Position numbers and translations under genes: made by a program. Shown here in pieces: positions 1-8,802 of a DNA stretch of 64,000 nucleotides. How positions within the stretch are numbered: position 1 is the stretch's first letter; every line of letters starts with the position of its first letter. The DNA is from Paraburkholderia piptadeniae. Its GTDB lineage: Bacteria; Pseudomonadota; Gammaproteobacteria; Burkholderiales; Burkholderiaceae. The stretch covers positions 124,001 to 188,000 of the forward strand of contig NZ_CYGY02000046.1 in the NCBI RefSeq assembly GCF_900007165.1, read 5' to 3'. The notes under the pieces were generated by a model, which searched no databases, was not told the origin of the DNA, and worked only from the letters and a program-made list of their open reading frames with translations.

Positions 1-2
1 CG

Positions 3-1073
3 ATCGCCGCGCTCAAGGTGCTGTGCGCGGGCGAAAAGCCCGCTAACGAAGTGCTCGCGATCGCGCAGCGGCAGATGCGTCAGTTGCGCACGCTCGTCGA
101 CGATCTGCTCGACGCCGCGCGGCTGCGCCACGGCAAGCTCGCGATCAAGTACAGCCGCACGTCGCTGAACGAGATCGTGTACGACGCCGTGACGGCGCTC
201 AAGCATCACGTCGACGCACGCAAGCATCGGCTCGTGATCGAAGGACTCGACGAGCCCGTTTATGTGCGCGCCGATCATGTGCGGCTCAGCCAGGTGGTCG
301 GCAATCTGCTGTCCAACGCCGCGAAGTACACGCCTGCGGGCGGCACGCTGCGGCTGCGCGTGCAGGTCGATACGGATAGCCCGGCCGTCGATCCCGAACT
401 CGGCGGCGTCGTGTCGATCATCATCGAGGACAACGGCGTCGGCATGAGTCCCGAAGCGCTCGCGCACGTGTTCGAACTGTTCGCGCAATCGCCGTCGAGC
501 ATGCGCCGCTCCGAAGGCGGTCTCGGCATCGGGCTCGCGGTCGCGAAGCGGCTCGTCGAACTGCACGACGGCACGATTGCGCTCGACAGCCTGGGCGTCG
601 GGCGCGGCACGATCGTGTCGCTGCGTCTGCCGATTCTCGATGGCGAGCCAAGGCTCGCTGCAGATCTGCCCGTCGTGACGAGCGCCGCGCCGAGCCGCAT
701 TCTGCTCGTCGACGACAACGCCGATGCGCTCGACGCGCTGCACTTGCTGCTCGAACTCGAAGGCCACAACGTGATCGTCGCGCGCGGCGGACGCGAAGCG
801 GTGCGGGTCGCGGCGAAGGAAATGCCCGAAGTCGGCATCATCGATATCGGCATGCCGGAAATGGACGGCTTCGAAGTGGCGCGCACGATCCGCTCGAACC
901 GGGACCTCGCGCATATGTTCCTGATCGCGCTGACGGGCTACTCGTCGGAATCGGACAAGTCGCGCGCGCTCGCGGCAGGCTTCGACTATCACCTGACGAA
1001 GCCTGTATCGATGGAACGGCTCGCCGATGTGCTGTCGCATCGCGACGGCAGAAACGTCAGCGGTCTTGTCTGA
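3..1073 (+). CDS. Hybrid sensor histidine kinase / response regulator, C-terminal part (cut by window start)
   Basis: The reading frame is open to the left edge of the window, so the N-terminus and probably the phospho-accepting histidine lie upstream. What remains starts in the second helix of a HisKA dimerisation domain (RTLVDDLLDAARLRHGKL). It continues into a HATPase_c domain with an N box (VVGNLLSNAAKYT), a G1 box (IEDNGVGM) and a G2 box (GGLGIGLAVAKRL), and ends in a receiver domain (RILLVDDNADAL, phospho-acceptor Asp in GIIDIGMPEMDG, Lys in LTKP). It should pass phosphate from ATP via histidine to its own receiver or an outside relay. The signal cannot be told because the sensor part is missing. 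An internal GTG at position 18 is not a credible start because it would split the HisKA domain. Confidence 0.9.
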   Translation: MAALKVLCAGEKPANEVLAIAQRQMRQLRTLVDDLLDAARLRHGKLAIKYSRTSLNEIVYDAVTALKHHVDARKHRLVIEGLDEPVYVRADHVRLSQVVGNLLSNAAKYTPAGGTLRLRVQVDTDSPAVDPELGGVVSIIIEDNGVGMSPEALAHVFELFAQSPSSMRRSEGGLGIGLAVAKRLVELHDGTIALDSLGVGRGTIVSLRLPILDGEPRLAADLPVVTSAAPSRILLVDDNADALDALHLLLELEGHNVIVARGGREAVRVAAKEMPEVGIIDIGMPEMDGFEVARTIRSNRDLAHMFLIALTGYSSESDKSRALAAGFDYHLTKPVSMERLADVLSHRDGRNVSGLV

Positions 1074-1093
1074 TGTAATGCGCGATGGCGCGA

Positions 1094-1277
1094 AGGTGAG
1101 CCGGCGTGTGTTCATCGGTGTCACTTTTCCTTAGTCCCGCAAACCCTCACCTATGACCGCGCGGCGCACTTCGACGCACTCTTGATGCCGCCCGCAAAAC
1201 CTTATGGAACAAGGGTTTGCGACTGGCATCGGTGCGCGCTCGAAGCGCTTCCGCCTCACTCCCGAATCTTCTCACCT
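1094..1277. repeat. Two outlying iteron-like 18-mers plus a half-site
   Basis: Two copies of the origin iteron lie on the minus strand at 1135-1152 (reads AGGTGAGGGTTTGCGGGA) and 1260-1277 (AGGTGAGAAGATTCGGGA). A plus-strand half-site AGGTGAG is at 1094-1100. They match the repeats of the origin array near 12.7-14.2 kb, although they lie more than 11 kb from it. The interval 1074-1489 holds no convincing gene; these repeats are the main thing seen in it. A role as distant binding sites for the Rep initiator is inferred. Confidence 0.7.
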
Positions 1278-1489
1278 TGATGGCACGCTCTTCATCGAAC
1301 TTGCGTTCCATTCGCAGACCCAGGTAAGGAACCGGCGAAGAATCCGGCAGGGCCGATCCAGCGCGCGCTCTCTCTTTGACGCCATGCATTTCCGTTTGGC
1401 CCTCGTGCTAAATCGTTGATTTACCAGGGTTCCGGCTTGGCCGATGATGTCTCGCGTCCGCAGCAAACATCTAACGGCAGGAGCCCATC

Positions 1490-2476
1490 ATGTCCATGCA
1501 AGCCCTCGTGCTCAACCAGTACAACGGTCCGCTCGAACGGGTGACGCTGCCCATCCCCGAGCCCGCGCGCGGCCAGGTGCTGGTGCGAATCAACGCAAGC
1601 GGTCTGAATCCGCTCGATACGAAGATCCGTGTGGGCAACGCGGCCCATGCGTGTCATCCGTTGCCGCTCGTGCTCGGCATCGATCTCGCGGGCGTGGTCG
1701 TCGCGGTCGGGGCGGACGTGACTGCGTTCAGGACGGGCGACGAGGTGTACGGAATGACGGGCGGCGTCGGCGGCATCCAGGGTTCACTCGCGCAGTACGC
1801 GGCCGTCGATGCGCAACTGCTCGCCCACAAGCCATCCAGTCTGTCGATGCGCGAAGCCGCCGCGTTGCCGCTCGCGTTCATCACGTCGTACTCGGGCATC
1901 GTCGAGCGCGCGCATCTGCGTGCCGGTCAAACCGTGCTCGTGCAAGGCGGAGCGGGAGGCGTCGGGCATGTGTCGGTTCAGCTTGCGCGCGCGCTCGGCG
2001 CTCGCGTCTTCGCGACGGCAAGCGCGCGCGATCACGATGTCGTCGCGCGATTCGGCGCAACGCCGATCGATTATTCGGCGCGCAGCGTCGAACAGTACGT
2101 CGACGAACTGACCAATGGCGAAGGATTCGATCTCGTCGTCGATACCGTCGGCGGTGCGGCACTGGATGCATCGTTTGCGGCCGTCAGGCATTTCGGCCAT
2201 GTGGTGAGCGCGCTCGGCTGGGGCACGCATGCGCTCGCGCCGCTGTCGTTTCGCGAGGCGACGTACTCGGGCGTGTTCACGCTTTATCCGCTGCTCACGG
2301 GCAAAAATCGCGCGCATCATGGCGAGATGCTCGAGGAGGCGACGCGTCTTGCCGAGCAAGGCAAGCTCGCGCCGCGCGTCGATCCGCGCCGCTTCGATCT
2401 TGCCTCTGCCGAGCGCGCATACGATGCGATCACGCAGCGCACCGCGCGCGGCAAGATCGTCGTCGAAATCGATTGA
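1490..2476 (+). CDS. Quinone oxidoreductase-like medium-chain dehydrogenase/reductase
   Basis: A 328-residue zinc-free MDR-family protein. It has a GroES-like N-terminal half (residues about 1-120, with GIDLAGVVVAVG) and a Rossmann half with the nucleotide motif GGAGGVG at about 153-159, followed by VQLARALGARVFATAS. The zinc ligands of alcohol dehydrogenases are absent, which fits NADPH:quinone or enone reduction in the cytoplasm. The start ATG is chosen for the upstream GGCAGGAG at 1476-1483; a second in-frame ATG is two codons later. The gene converges on a LysR gene 27 bp downstream, so the two are not co-transcribed. The exact substrate cannot be told. Confidence 0.88.
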   Translation: MSMQALVLNQYNGPLERVTLPIPEPARGQVLVRINASGLNPLDTKIRVGNAAHACHPLPLVLGIDLAGVVVAVGADVTAFRTGDEVYGMTGGVGGIQGSLAQYAAVDAQLLAHKPSSLSMREAAALPLAFITSYSGIVERAHLRAGQTVLVQGGAGGVGHVSVQLARALGARVFATASARDHDVVARFGATPIDYSARSVEQYVDELTNGEGFDLVVDTVGGAALDASFAAVRHFGHVVSALGWGTHALAPLSFREATYSGVFTLYPLLTGKNRAHHGEMLEEATRLAEQGKLAPRVDPRRFDLASAERAYDAITQRTARGKIVVEID

Positions 2477-2503
2477 TGGTTTGATTGATAGGCTGCTGGC
2501 GGC

Positions 2504-3373
2504 TCACACGTTCGCGAGCCGTTCGACCACGAGATCGAGCAGCGCACGCAGACGTGCGAGACGCTTCAGGTCGCGATGATAGGCGAGCCATACATCGCGG
2601 CCTGGCGGCGCTTCGCCGAGATCGATGCGGCGCAGGCCCGGCGTGTTGTCGCCGAGCGGACACGGCAGCACCGCGAAGCCGCCGCCTTCGGCACACATGC
2701 GCGCCTGCGCGCCGCGGTTGTTGCTCGCGTAGGCGATGTGCGCGTTCGGCAGCATCTGCCTGATCCACGCGACGTCGGGCAATTCGCCGAACGCGGTATC
2801 CATCGTGATCAGCGACCGGCCCTTGCCGTCGCCGCGCACGGGCGCAACGAGATCCGTGCGTCCGTAGAGCGCGTAATCCATATGCATCAGCTTGCGCTGG
2901 ATGATGTCGGGTTCGTCGAACGGCGTGATGCGAAACACCAGATCGGCTTCGCGGCGCGCGAGGTTGTAGCGGCGCGAATCGGTGATCAGCTCGATCGACA
3001 TCTGCGGATGACGCGCCAGAAACTCCGCGAATACAGGTGTCAGCACGTGAATGCCGTACCAGTCCGACGACGAGACGCGCAGTCCGCCTGACAATTGCTG
3101 CTCGCTGCCCGCGAGCGATCGCATGAACGCGTGCGCTTCTTCTTCCATGCGCTCGGCGTAGACGAGAACGGCCTGGCCTTCGTCGGTGAGCACGAAGCCA
3201 TCGGCCGTGCGTTGAAAGAACGTGTGGCCGATGGCTTCTTCGAGCGCACGCAAGCGGCGGCCCATCGTCGGCTGCGTCTGTCCGAGCTGGCGCGCAGCCG
3301 CGCCCAGCGTGCCGCAGCGAGCGACCGCGAGGAAGATTCTCACGTCGCTCCAGTCCAGTTTCGAATCGTTCAT
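2504..3373 (-). CDS. LysR-family transcriptional regulator
   Basis: About 289 residues. The N-terminal winged HTH (roughly residues 6-65) reads DVRIFLAVARCGTLGAAARQ followed by QTQPTMGRRLRALEEAIG, which is typical of LysR proteins. A substrate-binding domain follows (YGIHVLTPVFAEFLARHPQM and onward). The frame is open 36 codons further upstream. The start at MNDSKLDW is preferred because the HTH normally begins within ten residues of the start and GAAGAG lies just upstream; a start six codons earlier (MQRRAS) is possible. The effector is unknown. It converges with the quinone oxidoreductase gene, a possible but unproven target. Confidence 0.88.
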   Translation of the reverse strand: MNDSKLDWSDVRIFLAVARCGTLGAAARQLGQTQPTMGRRLRALEEAIGHTFFQRTADGFVLTDEGQAVLVYAERMEEEAHAFMRSLAGSEQQLSGGLRVSSSDWYGIHVLTPVFAEFLARHPQMSIELITDSRRYNLARREADLVFRITPFDEPDIIQRKLMHMDYALYGRTDLVAPVRGDGKGRSLITMDTAFGELPDVAWIRQMLPNAHIAYASNNRGAQARMCAEGGGFAVLPCPLGDNTPGLRRIDLGEAPPGRDVWLAYHRDLKRLARLRALLDLVVERLANV

Positions 3374-3481
3374 AGACGCTCTTCGCTGCATGCGATCGAT
3401 CGCGTTGCCTGCGATTATGACGGGCGACGGCACGCTTGCGGTGATCGTCGCGTGGGTGGATCGCGCGCGGTTGCGTGGCAA

Positions 3482-3686
3482 AGGTGAGAGCTTTCGGGAG
3501 TACGGCGTCTTGCGATTCGATACCCGTAAAAGCTCACCTTTGACGCGATGCGCGACTGTTTCATACGCGCTCGCACATGCGAGCCGAACGATTTACGCCT
3601 TGTTTTAGCGTCGTTTTTGCGCTTGAGGTGAATCGCGTGTTGCGCTTGGCGATCACCATCGGCGCGGGTCCTGTAAAACCTCACCT
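3482..3686. repeat. Three outlying iteron-like 18-mers
   Basis: Copies lie at 3482-3499 on the plus strand (AGGTGAGAGCTTTCGGGA), at 3522-3539 on the minus strand (AGGTGAGCTTTTACGGGT) and at 3669-3686 on the minus strand (AGGTGAGGTTTTACAGGA). The first two face each other across 22 bp. They fill the 358-bp gene-free interval between the LysR gene and the next envelope gene, roughly 9 kb from the main iteron array. The shared core is GGTGAG, six variable bases, then a TNCGGGA-like end. Binding by the replication initiator is an inference from sequence identity with the origin repeats. Confidence 0.75.
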
Positions 3687-3731
3687 AAGCCGCGCGAACG
3701 CGTACAACTTGCGCACTCAGTGAAAGCACGC

Positions 3732-4259
3732 TCAGAACTTCATCTTCACCTGGAAGCCGATCGTGAACGGGAGGTGGTCGGAAGGAATTGGCGGAACGAC
3801 GATGAAGTTCGCGCCGACGCGCTTATATTCGACCATCACGATGGGCGCGACGACGGGACCGATCGTGTGATCGTGACCGAGGCCCCAGCTGCCGTAGTTG
3901 TATCCGGAGATGATGCCGCCCATCGCAGCCAGGCGGATAACGCCCAAGTGCGCGAACTCGGGTGCCCAGACGGCGCCGCCGTACCATGACGGACGGCTTA
4001 ACGAATTGCGAAACCCGCCCCCCGTCAGCGCCCATTGCCCGTTGAGCCAGCATTCGAGGCCGAGCCCTGGATTGAACTGCTCGAAGTGCGTGCCCGGGTC
4101 CGGGTTGATGTGATACGAGGCGAGCATCGCATCGACCCACACGCCTCCACTGCACCAGTCGGCCGCGCGCACGCCCGACGCCCCGATCAAACCGATACCT
4201 GCTATCACACCCGCCACGCACGCACGACGTATCTTGTTCTTGATCTTTCCAAACGGCAT
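3732..4259 (-). CDS. Small exported protein, probable outer-membrane beta-barrel
   Basis: A 175-residue protein of unrecognised family. Residues about 1-33 form a signal peptide: a basic stretch (GKIKNKIRRA), a hydrophobic core (VAGVIAGIGLIGASG) and a VRAAD cleavage site. The mature part is rich in Gly, Trp, Tyr and Phe with alternating hydrophobic stretches. The last residues (FTIGFQVKMKF) end in Phe, the usual signature for insertion by the BAM machinery. It may be a compact barrel related to small lipid-A-modifying or phage-like membrane proteins, but no specific motif supports that. It stands alone, with iteron-like repeats upstream of the LysR side. Confidence 0.65.
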   Translation of the reverse strand: MPFGKIKNKIRRACVAGVIAGIGLIGASGVRAADWCSGGVWVDAMLASYHINPDPGTHFEQFNPGLGLECWLNGQWALTGGGFRNSLSRPSWYGGAVWAPEFAHLGVIRLAAMGGIISGYNYGSWGLGHDHTIGPVVAPIVMVEYKRVGANFIVVPPIPSDHLPFTIGFQVKMKF

Positions 4260-4474
4260 GTGTTCTCCGCGACCGGTCGCGCGCCGGCGTCATCGATGTC
4301 GCAATGAGTGTCGAATTGCTTTCCAGTCGCGCACTGTACCCCACAACCATGATGTTGATGTGGAGTGTGCGCTCGGAACGACAACGCGCTCGCAGACGGC
4401 AACGATAGCGAAAGAACGATGACAGCCAGGTGAATGCGTTGAACGCGCAATCACCTGGGCAACATGCGTGAGAC

Positions 4475-4951
4475 TTAAAGGCCGAGATCCGACAGCCCCG
4501 GATGATCGTCCGGACGACGGCCGAGCGGCCAGCGGTACAGGCGTTCTTCTTCGCGGATCGGCTTGTCGTTGATGCTCGCGTGCCGATAAGCCATCAGTCC
4601 GTTCTCGTCGAACTCCCAGTTCTCGTTGCCATACGAACGGAACCAGTTGCCCGAATCGTCGTGCCACTCATAGGCGAAGCGCACGGCGATGCGGTTATCG
4701 GTGAACGCCCACAGTTCCTTGATCAGCCGGTAGTCGAGTTCCCTGGCCCACTTGCGCTGCAAGAACGTGACGATCTCGGCACGCCCTGTCGGGAACTCCG
4801 AGCGGTTGCGCCATTTGCTTTGCGGCGTGTAAGCGAGCGACACGCGTTCCGGCTCGCGCGTATTCCATGCGTCTTCTGCGGCGCGTACTTTCTGGATGGC
4901 CGTCTCGCGCGTGAACGGCGGGACGGGCGGACGTCTTTCGATTTCGGCCAT
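4475..4951 (-). CDS. DUF1348 / NTF2-like fold protein
   Basis: About 158 residues, the usual size for DUF1348 (SnoaL/NTF2-like) proteins. Recognisable stretches are KVRAAEDAWNTREPERVSLA, WRNRSEFPTGRAEI and FAYEWHDDSGNWFRSYGNEN. The fold usually binds a small hydrophobic ligand in a cone-shaped pocket, but no reaction is established. The start MAEIERRPP is chosen because CGAGGAAA stands 6-9 bases before it; a longer frame upstream lacks family similarity. It lies 22 bp downstream of a TetR regulator on the same strand, so the two are probably co-transcribed. Confidence 0.85.
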   Translation of the reverse strand: MAEIERRPPVPPFTRETAIQKVRAAEDAWNTREPERVSLAYTPQSKWRNRSEFPTGRAEIVTFLQRKWARELDYRLIKELWAFTDNRIAVRFAYEWHDDSGNWFRSYGNENWEFDENGLMAYRHASINDKPIREEERLYRWPLGRRPDDHPGLSDLGL

Positions 4952-4973
4952 GATGTTTCCTCGTTGAACTGCG

Positions 4974-5606
4974 TCAGGTGGACCTTCGCCCGTTCGGCGA
5001 ACGGGTGCTTTCACTTGCGGCATCGAGCAGATGCATGGCGGCCGCGCGCGCATCGAGTGCCGCATCGGGGTCGCCGCTCACGAGCGCGACGCCAATCGCG
5101 CCGTCGATCAGGATCAGCCATTGACGCGACAGACGCGCTGCGCGCCGTCCGTCGCCGCCTGTCGACGCAACGTATTCGTCGCATTGCGTGCGCACGAATT
5201 CGAGCAGACGCTCCTTGTGTTCGCGCGCGACGACGCGAATCGGATCGTCAGGCGAAGCGATCTCGCCCGACGCATTGAGAAACGCGCAGCCATGAAACGA
5301 TTCCGACGCAAACCATTCGCGCAATACATCGAACATCGCGAGCAGGCGAGCACGCGGATGCTTGCCACGGCGCAGCGTGCTTTCGCTGAACCATGTCATC
5401 CAGCGTTCGTCGCGCCTTTCGAGCGCGGCCGCCACCAGCGCATCTTTCGATTCGAAGTGCGTGTAGAAGCTTTTGCGCGCCGTGCCCGACTGCCGGACGA
5501 TTGCATCGACGCCTGTTGCGTGAATGCCGCCCGCGTAGATCAGGGCTTCCGTTGCGTCGAGCAGCCGTTCGCGCGCGCTGGAGGTAGTGTCATCGGAGGT
5601 AGTCAT
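4974..5606 (-). CDS. TetR-family transcriptional regulator
   Basis: A 210-residue regulator with the TetR DNA-binding helices near residues 10-56 (RERLLDATEALIYAGGIHAT, then VDAIVRQSGTARKSFYTHF) and a helical ligand-binding C-terminal domain. It resembles the group of TetR proteins that sit beside genes for small-molecule stress proteins. It starts an apparent two-gene unit with the DUF1348 gene, which it may control along with itself. The ligand is unknown. Confidence 0.9.
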   Translation of the reverse strand: MTTSDDTTSSARERLLDATEALIYAGGIHATGVDAIVRQSGTARKSFYTHFESKDALVAAALERRDERWMTWFSESTLRRGKHPRARLLAMFDVLREWFASESFHGCAFLNASGEIASPDDPIRVVAREHKERLLEFVRTQCDEYVASTGGDGRRAARLSRQWLILIDGAIGVALVSGDPDAALDARAAAMHLLDAASESTRSPNGRRST

Positions 5607-5734
5607 GCGTGAAGGGTAGAACGATCATTCTCCCTCGTCAAGTTTTTGCTCGCTGTGCGATGTCCAGTCCGCTATCGGCGCGTTCGCGCGGCTTGCATTA
5701 TCGTGTTGGGTAATCGTTCAAAAGGATGAGTGTC

Positions 5735-6382
5735 ATGAGCATCGTTTTTCGCCGTCCTGCGCTTGTTGCAGTGTGTGCCGCTGTGTTCGCCGCGACGTTG
5801 GGCGCGTGCACGCCGTTGCAGGTCGTCACGCACACTGTCACGGCAACGGAAGCGCGAGTGCCCGCCGGCCAGTACAACCTCGATCCACATCACACGAGCA
5901 TCACGTTCGATGTCGATCACTTGAAGTACACGCGCTTCACGATGCGATTCGATCGTGTGGAAGGTCAGCTCGACTGGAAGGAAGGCGGGCTCGACAAGAG
6001 CCAGGTGACGGTGACGATCGACGCCGCGAGCATCGATACGCACGTCGCGCTACTGGACAAGATGGTGAAGGGTCCGGACATGCTCGATGTCGAGCGCAAT
6101 CCGCAGATCCGTTTTGTCAGCACGCGTTTCGAACGCACAGGCGATGCGCGCGGCAAGCTGACGGGCGATCTGACAATACGCGGCGTGACGCAGCCGGTCA
6201 CGCTCGATGTGACGTTCAACGGCTATGGACGCGATCCGCTGACAAAAGCCGATACGCTCGGCTTTTCCGCGGACGGCCGGTTCAGCCGTTCGAAGTTTGG
6301 TCTGACGACGTGGTATCCCGCCGTGGGCGATGACATTCACGTCGTCATTCAGACAGAGGCCGCGCGTCCGCCCGCGAGCTGA
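5735..6382 (+). CDS. YceI-family lipoprotein
   Basis: About 215 residues. A hydrophobic N-terminus ends in the lipobox LGAC, so it is probably a lipoprotein. The YceI lipocalin-like domain follows (YNLDPHHTSITFDVDHLKYT, later FSADGRFSRSKFGLTTWYPA). YceI proteins are periplasmic barrels that bind isoprenoid chains. The start at 5735 is preferred over the ATG at 5726 because AAAGGA (5721-5726) is eight bases from the former and touches the latter. It converges on tdh with 13 bp between the stops. Confidence 0.9.
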   Translation: MSIVFRRPALVAVCAAVFAATLGACTPLQVVTHTVTATEARVPAGQYNLDPHHTSITFDVDHLKYTRFTMRFDRVEGQLDWKEGGLDKSQVTVTIDAASIDTHVALLDKMVKGPDMLDVERNPQIRFVSTRFERTGDARGKLTGDLTIRGVTQPVTLDVTFNGYGRDPLTKADTLGFSADGRFSRSKFGLTTWYPAVGDDIHVVIQTEAARPPAS

Positions 6383-6395
6383 ACGCGCGTAGTCA

Positions 6396-7424
6396 TCATG
6401 CCGTCCAGTCGAGGATGACTTTTCCGCTTTCCCCTGAGAGCATTGTCGCGAAAGCTTCTTCGTAATCGTCGACGGCAAAGCGATGCGTGAGAATCGGCGA
6501 TAGATCGAGTCCGCTTTGCAGCATCGCGACCATCTTGTACCAGGTCTCGAACATCTCGCGGCCATAAATGCCCTTGATTTCGAGGCCTTTGAAGATGACC
6601 TGCGTCCAGTCGATGGCCGTTTGCGCGGGCGGAATGCCAAGCAGCGCGACCTTGCCGCCATGGTTCATCGCTTCGAGCATCGACGTGAACGCGCTCGGCA
6701 CGCCCGACATTTCAAGGCCGACGTCGAAGCCTTCCGTCATGCGTAGATCGCTCATCACGTCGCGCAGCGATTCGCGCGACACGTTCACCGCGCGCGTCGC
6801 GCCCATCTTGCGCGCGAGGTCGAGCCGGTAATCGTTGATGTCGGTGATCACGACGTTGCGCGCGCCGACGTGCTTCGCGATCGCCACGGCCATAATGCCG
6901 ATCGGCCCCGCGCCTGTAATCAGCACGTCTTCGCCGACGAGATTGAACGAGAGCGCCGTGTGTGTCGCGTTGCCGAACGGATCGAAGATCGCGGCGAGAT
7001 CGTCGGAGATTTCGGGCGGGATCTTGAATGCGTTGAACGCGGGAATCACGAGATATTCGGCAAACGCGCCCTCGCGATTCACACCGACGCCGACGGTGTT
7101 GCGGCACAGATGCCGGCGCCCCGCGCGACAGTTGCGACAGAAGCCGCACGTGATATGCCCTTCGCCCGAGACGCGATCGCCGATCGAAAAGCCGCGCACT
7201 TCCTGGCCCATTTCGACGATTTCGCCGACGTACTCGTGACCGACATGCATCGGCACAGGGATCGTTTTTTGTGCCCAGTCGTCCCACTTCCAGATGTGAA
7301 TGTCAGTGCCGCAAATCGCAGTGCGAGTGATGCGGATCATCACATCGTTGTGACCCACTTCGGGCTTCTTCACGCGGGTCAATGTGAGGCCCGGAGCGCG
7401 TTCGAGTTTTGCCAGTGCTTTCAT
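6396..7424 (-). CDS. tdh: L-threonine 3-dehydrogenase
   Basis: A 342-residue zinc MDR enzyme that oxidises L-threonine to 2-amino-3-ketobutyrate with NAD in the cytoplasm. The catalytic-zinc region is ICGTDIHIWKWDDWAQ, the structural-zinc cysteines are in CGFCRNCRAGRRHLC, and the nucleotide motif is TGAGPIGIMAVAIA. Length and motifs match Tdh closely. It is the second gene of an operon, 18 bp after kbl, whose product consumes the unstable ketobutyrate, so threonine is turned into glycine plus acetyl-CoA. Confidence 0.96.
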   Translation of the reverse strand: MKALAKLERAPGLTLTRVKKPEVGHNDVMIRITRTAICGTDIHIWKWDDWAQKTIPVPMHVGHEYVGEIVEMGQEVRGFSIGDRVSGEGHITCGFCRNCRAGRRHLCRNTVGVGVNREGAFAEYLVIPAFNAFKIPPEISDDLAAIFDPFGNATHTALSFNLVGEDVLITGAGPIGIMAVAIAKHVGARNVVITDINDYRLDLARKMGATRAVNVSRESLRDVMSDLRMTEGFDVGLEMSGVPSAFTSMLEAMNHGGKVALLGIPPAQTAIDWTQVIFKGLEIKGIYGREMFETWYKMVAMLQSGLDLSPILTHRFAVDDYEEAFATMLSGESGKVILDWTA

Positions 7425-7442
7425 TGCAATTGATGTCCCGTT

Positions 7443-8642
7443 TCAGATCACGCCAAGCGAACGGCCTACACGCGCAAACGCGTCGACGGTCCGATCGATC
7501 TGTTCCGCCGTGTGCGCGGCGCTCATCTGCGTGCGAATCCGCGCGCGGCCCTTCGGCACGACGGGATACGAGAAGCCGATCACGTACACGCCTTCTTTCA
7601 ACAGCGCATCGGCCATGTTCGATGCGAGTTGCGCGTCGCCGAGCATCACGGGAATGATCGGATGTTCGCCCGGTACGAGCGTGAAGCCATGCGCGTTCAT
7701 CGCGTGACGGAAGTGCGCGCCGTTTTCGCGGACGCGTTCGCGCAACTGCCTGCCTTCGTCGCTCGCGAGCAGTTCGAGCACTTTCAGCGATGCGGCCGCG
7801 ATGCTCGGCGTGAGCGTGTTCGAGAATAGATACGGACGCGAACGCTGCCGCAGCAGATCGACGATTTCCTGGCGCGCCGCGACGTAGCCACCTGAAGCGC
7901 CGCCAAGTGCCTTGCCCAGCGTGCCCGTGATGATGTCGACGCGATCGATCACGCCGCAATGCTCGGGCGTGCCGCGTCCGTGCTCGCCGATAAAGCCGAC
8001 GGCGTGCGAATCGTCGACCATCACGAGCGCACCGTAGCGGTCCGCGAGATCGCAAATGCCTGCGAGGTCGGCGGTGATGCCGTCCATCGAAAAGACGCCG
8101 TCCGTCGCGATCAGCTTGAAGCGCGCACCCGCCGCATCGGCTTCACGCAGTCTCGCTTCGAGATCCGCGAGGTCGTTGTTCTTGTAGCGGTAACGCTTCG
8201 CTTTCGACAGCCGCACGCCGTCGATGATGCTCGCGTGGTTCAGTTCGTCGCTGATGATTGCGTCGTTATCGTCGAGCAACGTTTCGAACAGGCCGCCGTT
8301 TGCATCGAAGCAGCTCGAATAGAGGATGCAGTCGTCCGTCTTCAGAAACGCGGACAACGCACGTTCGAGTTCCTTGTGAACAGTCTGCGTGCCGCAAATG
8401 AAACGTACCGACGCCATGCCGAAGCCGTCCTTGTCGAGCCCTTCTTTGGCGGCAGCGATCAGGCGCGCATCGTTCGCGAGGCCGAGATAATTGTTCGCAC
8501 AGAAGTTCAGCACATCGGCGCCGCTGTCGAGACGGATGTCGGACGATTGCGGGCTCGCGATCACGCGCTCGGTCTTGTGAAAACCATCGGCGCGGATCTG
8601 GTCGAGCGTGTTGCGCAGATGCGCGAGGAAAGGGTCACGCAT
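7443..8642 (-). CDS. kbl: Glycine C-acetyltransferase (2-amino-3-ketobutyrate CoA ligase)
   Basis: A 399-residue PLP enzyme of the alpha-oxoamine synthase family. It cleaves 2-amino-3-ketobutyrate with CoA to glycine and acetyl-CoA. The PLP lysine lies in TGTLGKALGGASGGYV; upstream are VMVDDSHAVGFIG and NYLGLANDARLI. The start follows AAGGAG with seven bases of spacing. It leads the kbl-tdh operon and is transcribed away from an XRE-cupin regulator that begins 161 bp away. Confidence 0.96.
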   Translation of the reverse strand: MRDPFLAHLRNTLDQIRADGFHKTERVIASPQSSDIRLDSGADVLNFCANNYLGLANDARLIAAAKEGLDKDGFGMASVRFICGTQTVHKELERALSAFLKTDDCILYSSCFDANGGLFETLLDDNDAIISDELNHASIIDGVRLSKAKRYRYKNNDLADLEARLREADAAGARFKLIATDGVFSMDGITADLAGICDLADRYGALVMVDDSHAVGFIGEHGRGTPEHCGVIDRVDIITGTLGKALGGASGGYVAARQEIVDLLRQRSRPYLFSNTLTPSIAAASLKVLELLASDEGRQLRERVRENGAHFRHAMNAHGFTLVPGEHPIIPVMLGDAQLASNMADALLKEGVYVIGFSYPVVPKGRARIRTQMSAAHTAEQIDRTVDAFARVGRSLGVI

Positions 8643-8753
8643 GAAACGGCTCCTTGAATGGCCGACTTTTCAACCAACATCAACGCACGATGTGCAGCGA
8701 CGCGGAGGCCTGCTATAGTCGGCGATCGGCTTTTATCGGAAATTTTCGTTTTT

Positions 8754-8769
8754 TCGAACTAAAGTTCGA
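8754..8769. promoter_or_regulatory. Perfect 16-bp palindrome in the kbl / XRE divergent promoter region
   Basis: TCGAACTAAAGTTCGA has perfect 7-bp arms around AA. It sits 34 bp before the XRE-cupin start, and a further half-site GTCGAAC follows a few bases downstream. It is the only strong dyad in the 160-bp spacer and is a good candidate operator for the adjacent HTH regulator. Confidence 0.6.
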
Positions 8770-8802
8770 TATGTCGAACAACTCTAAACGATAGGTCTGG
8801 AA

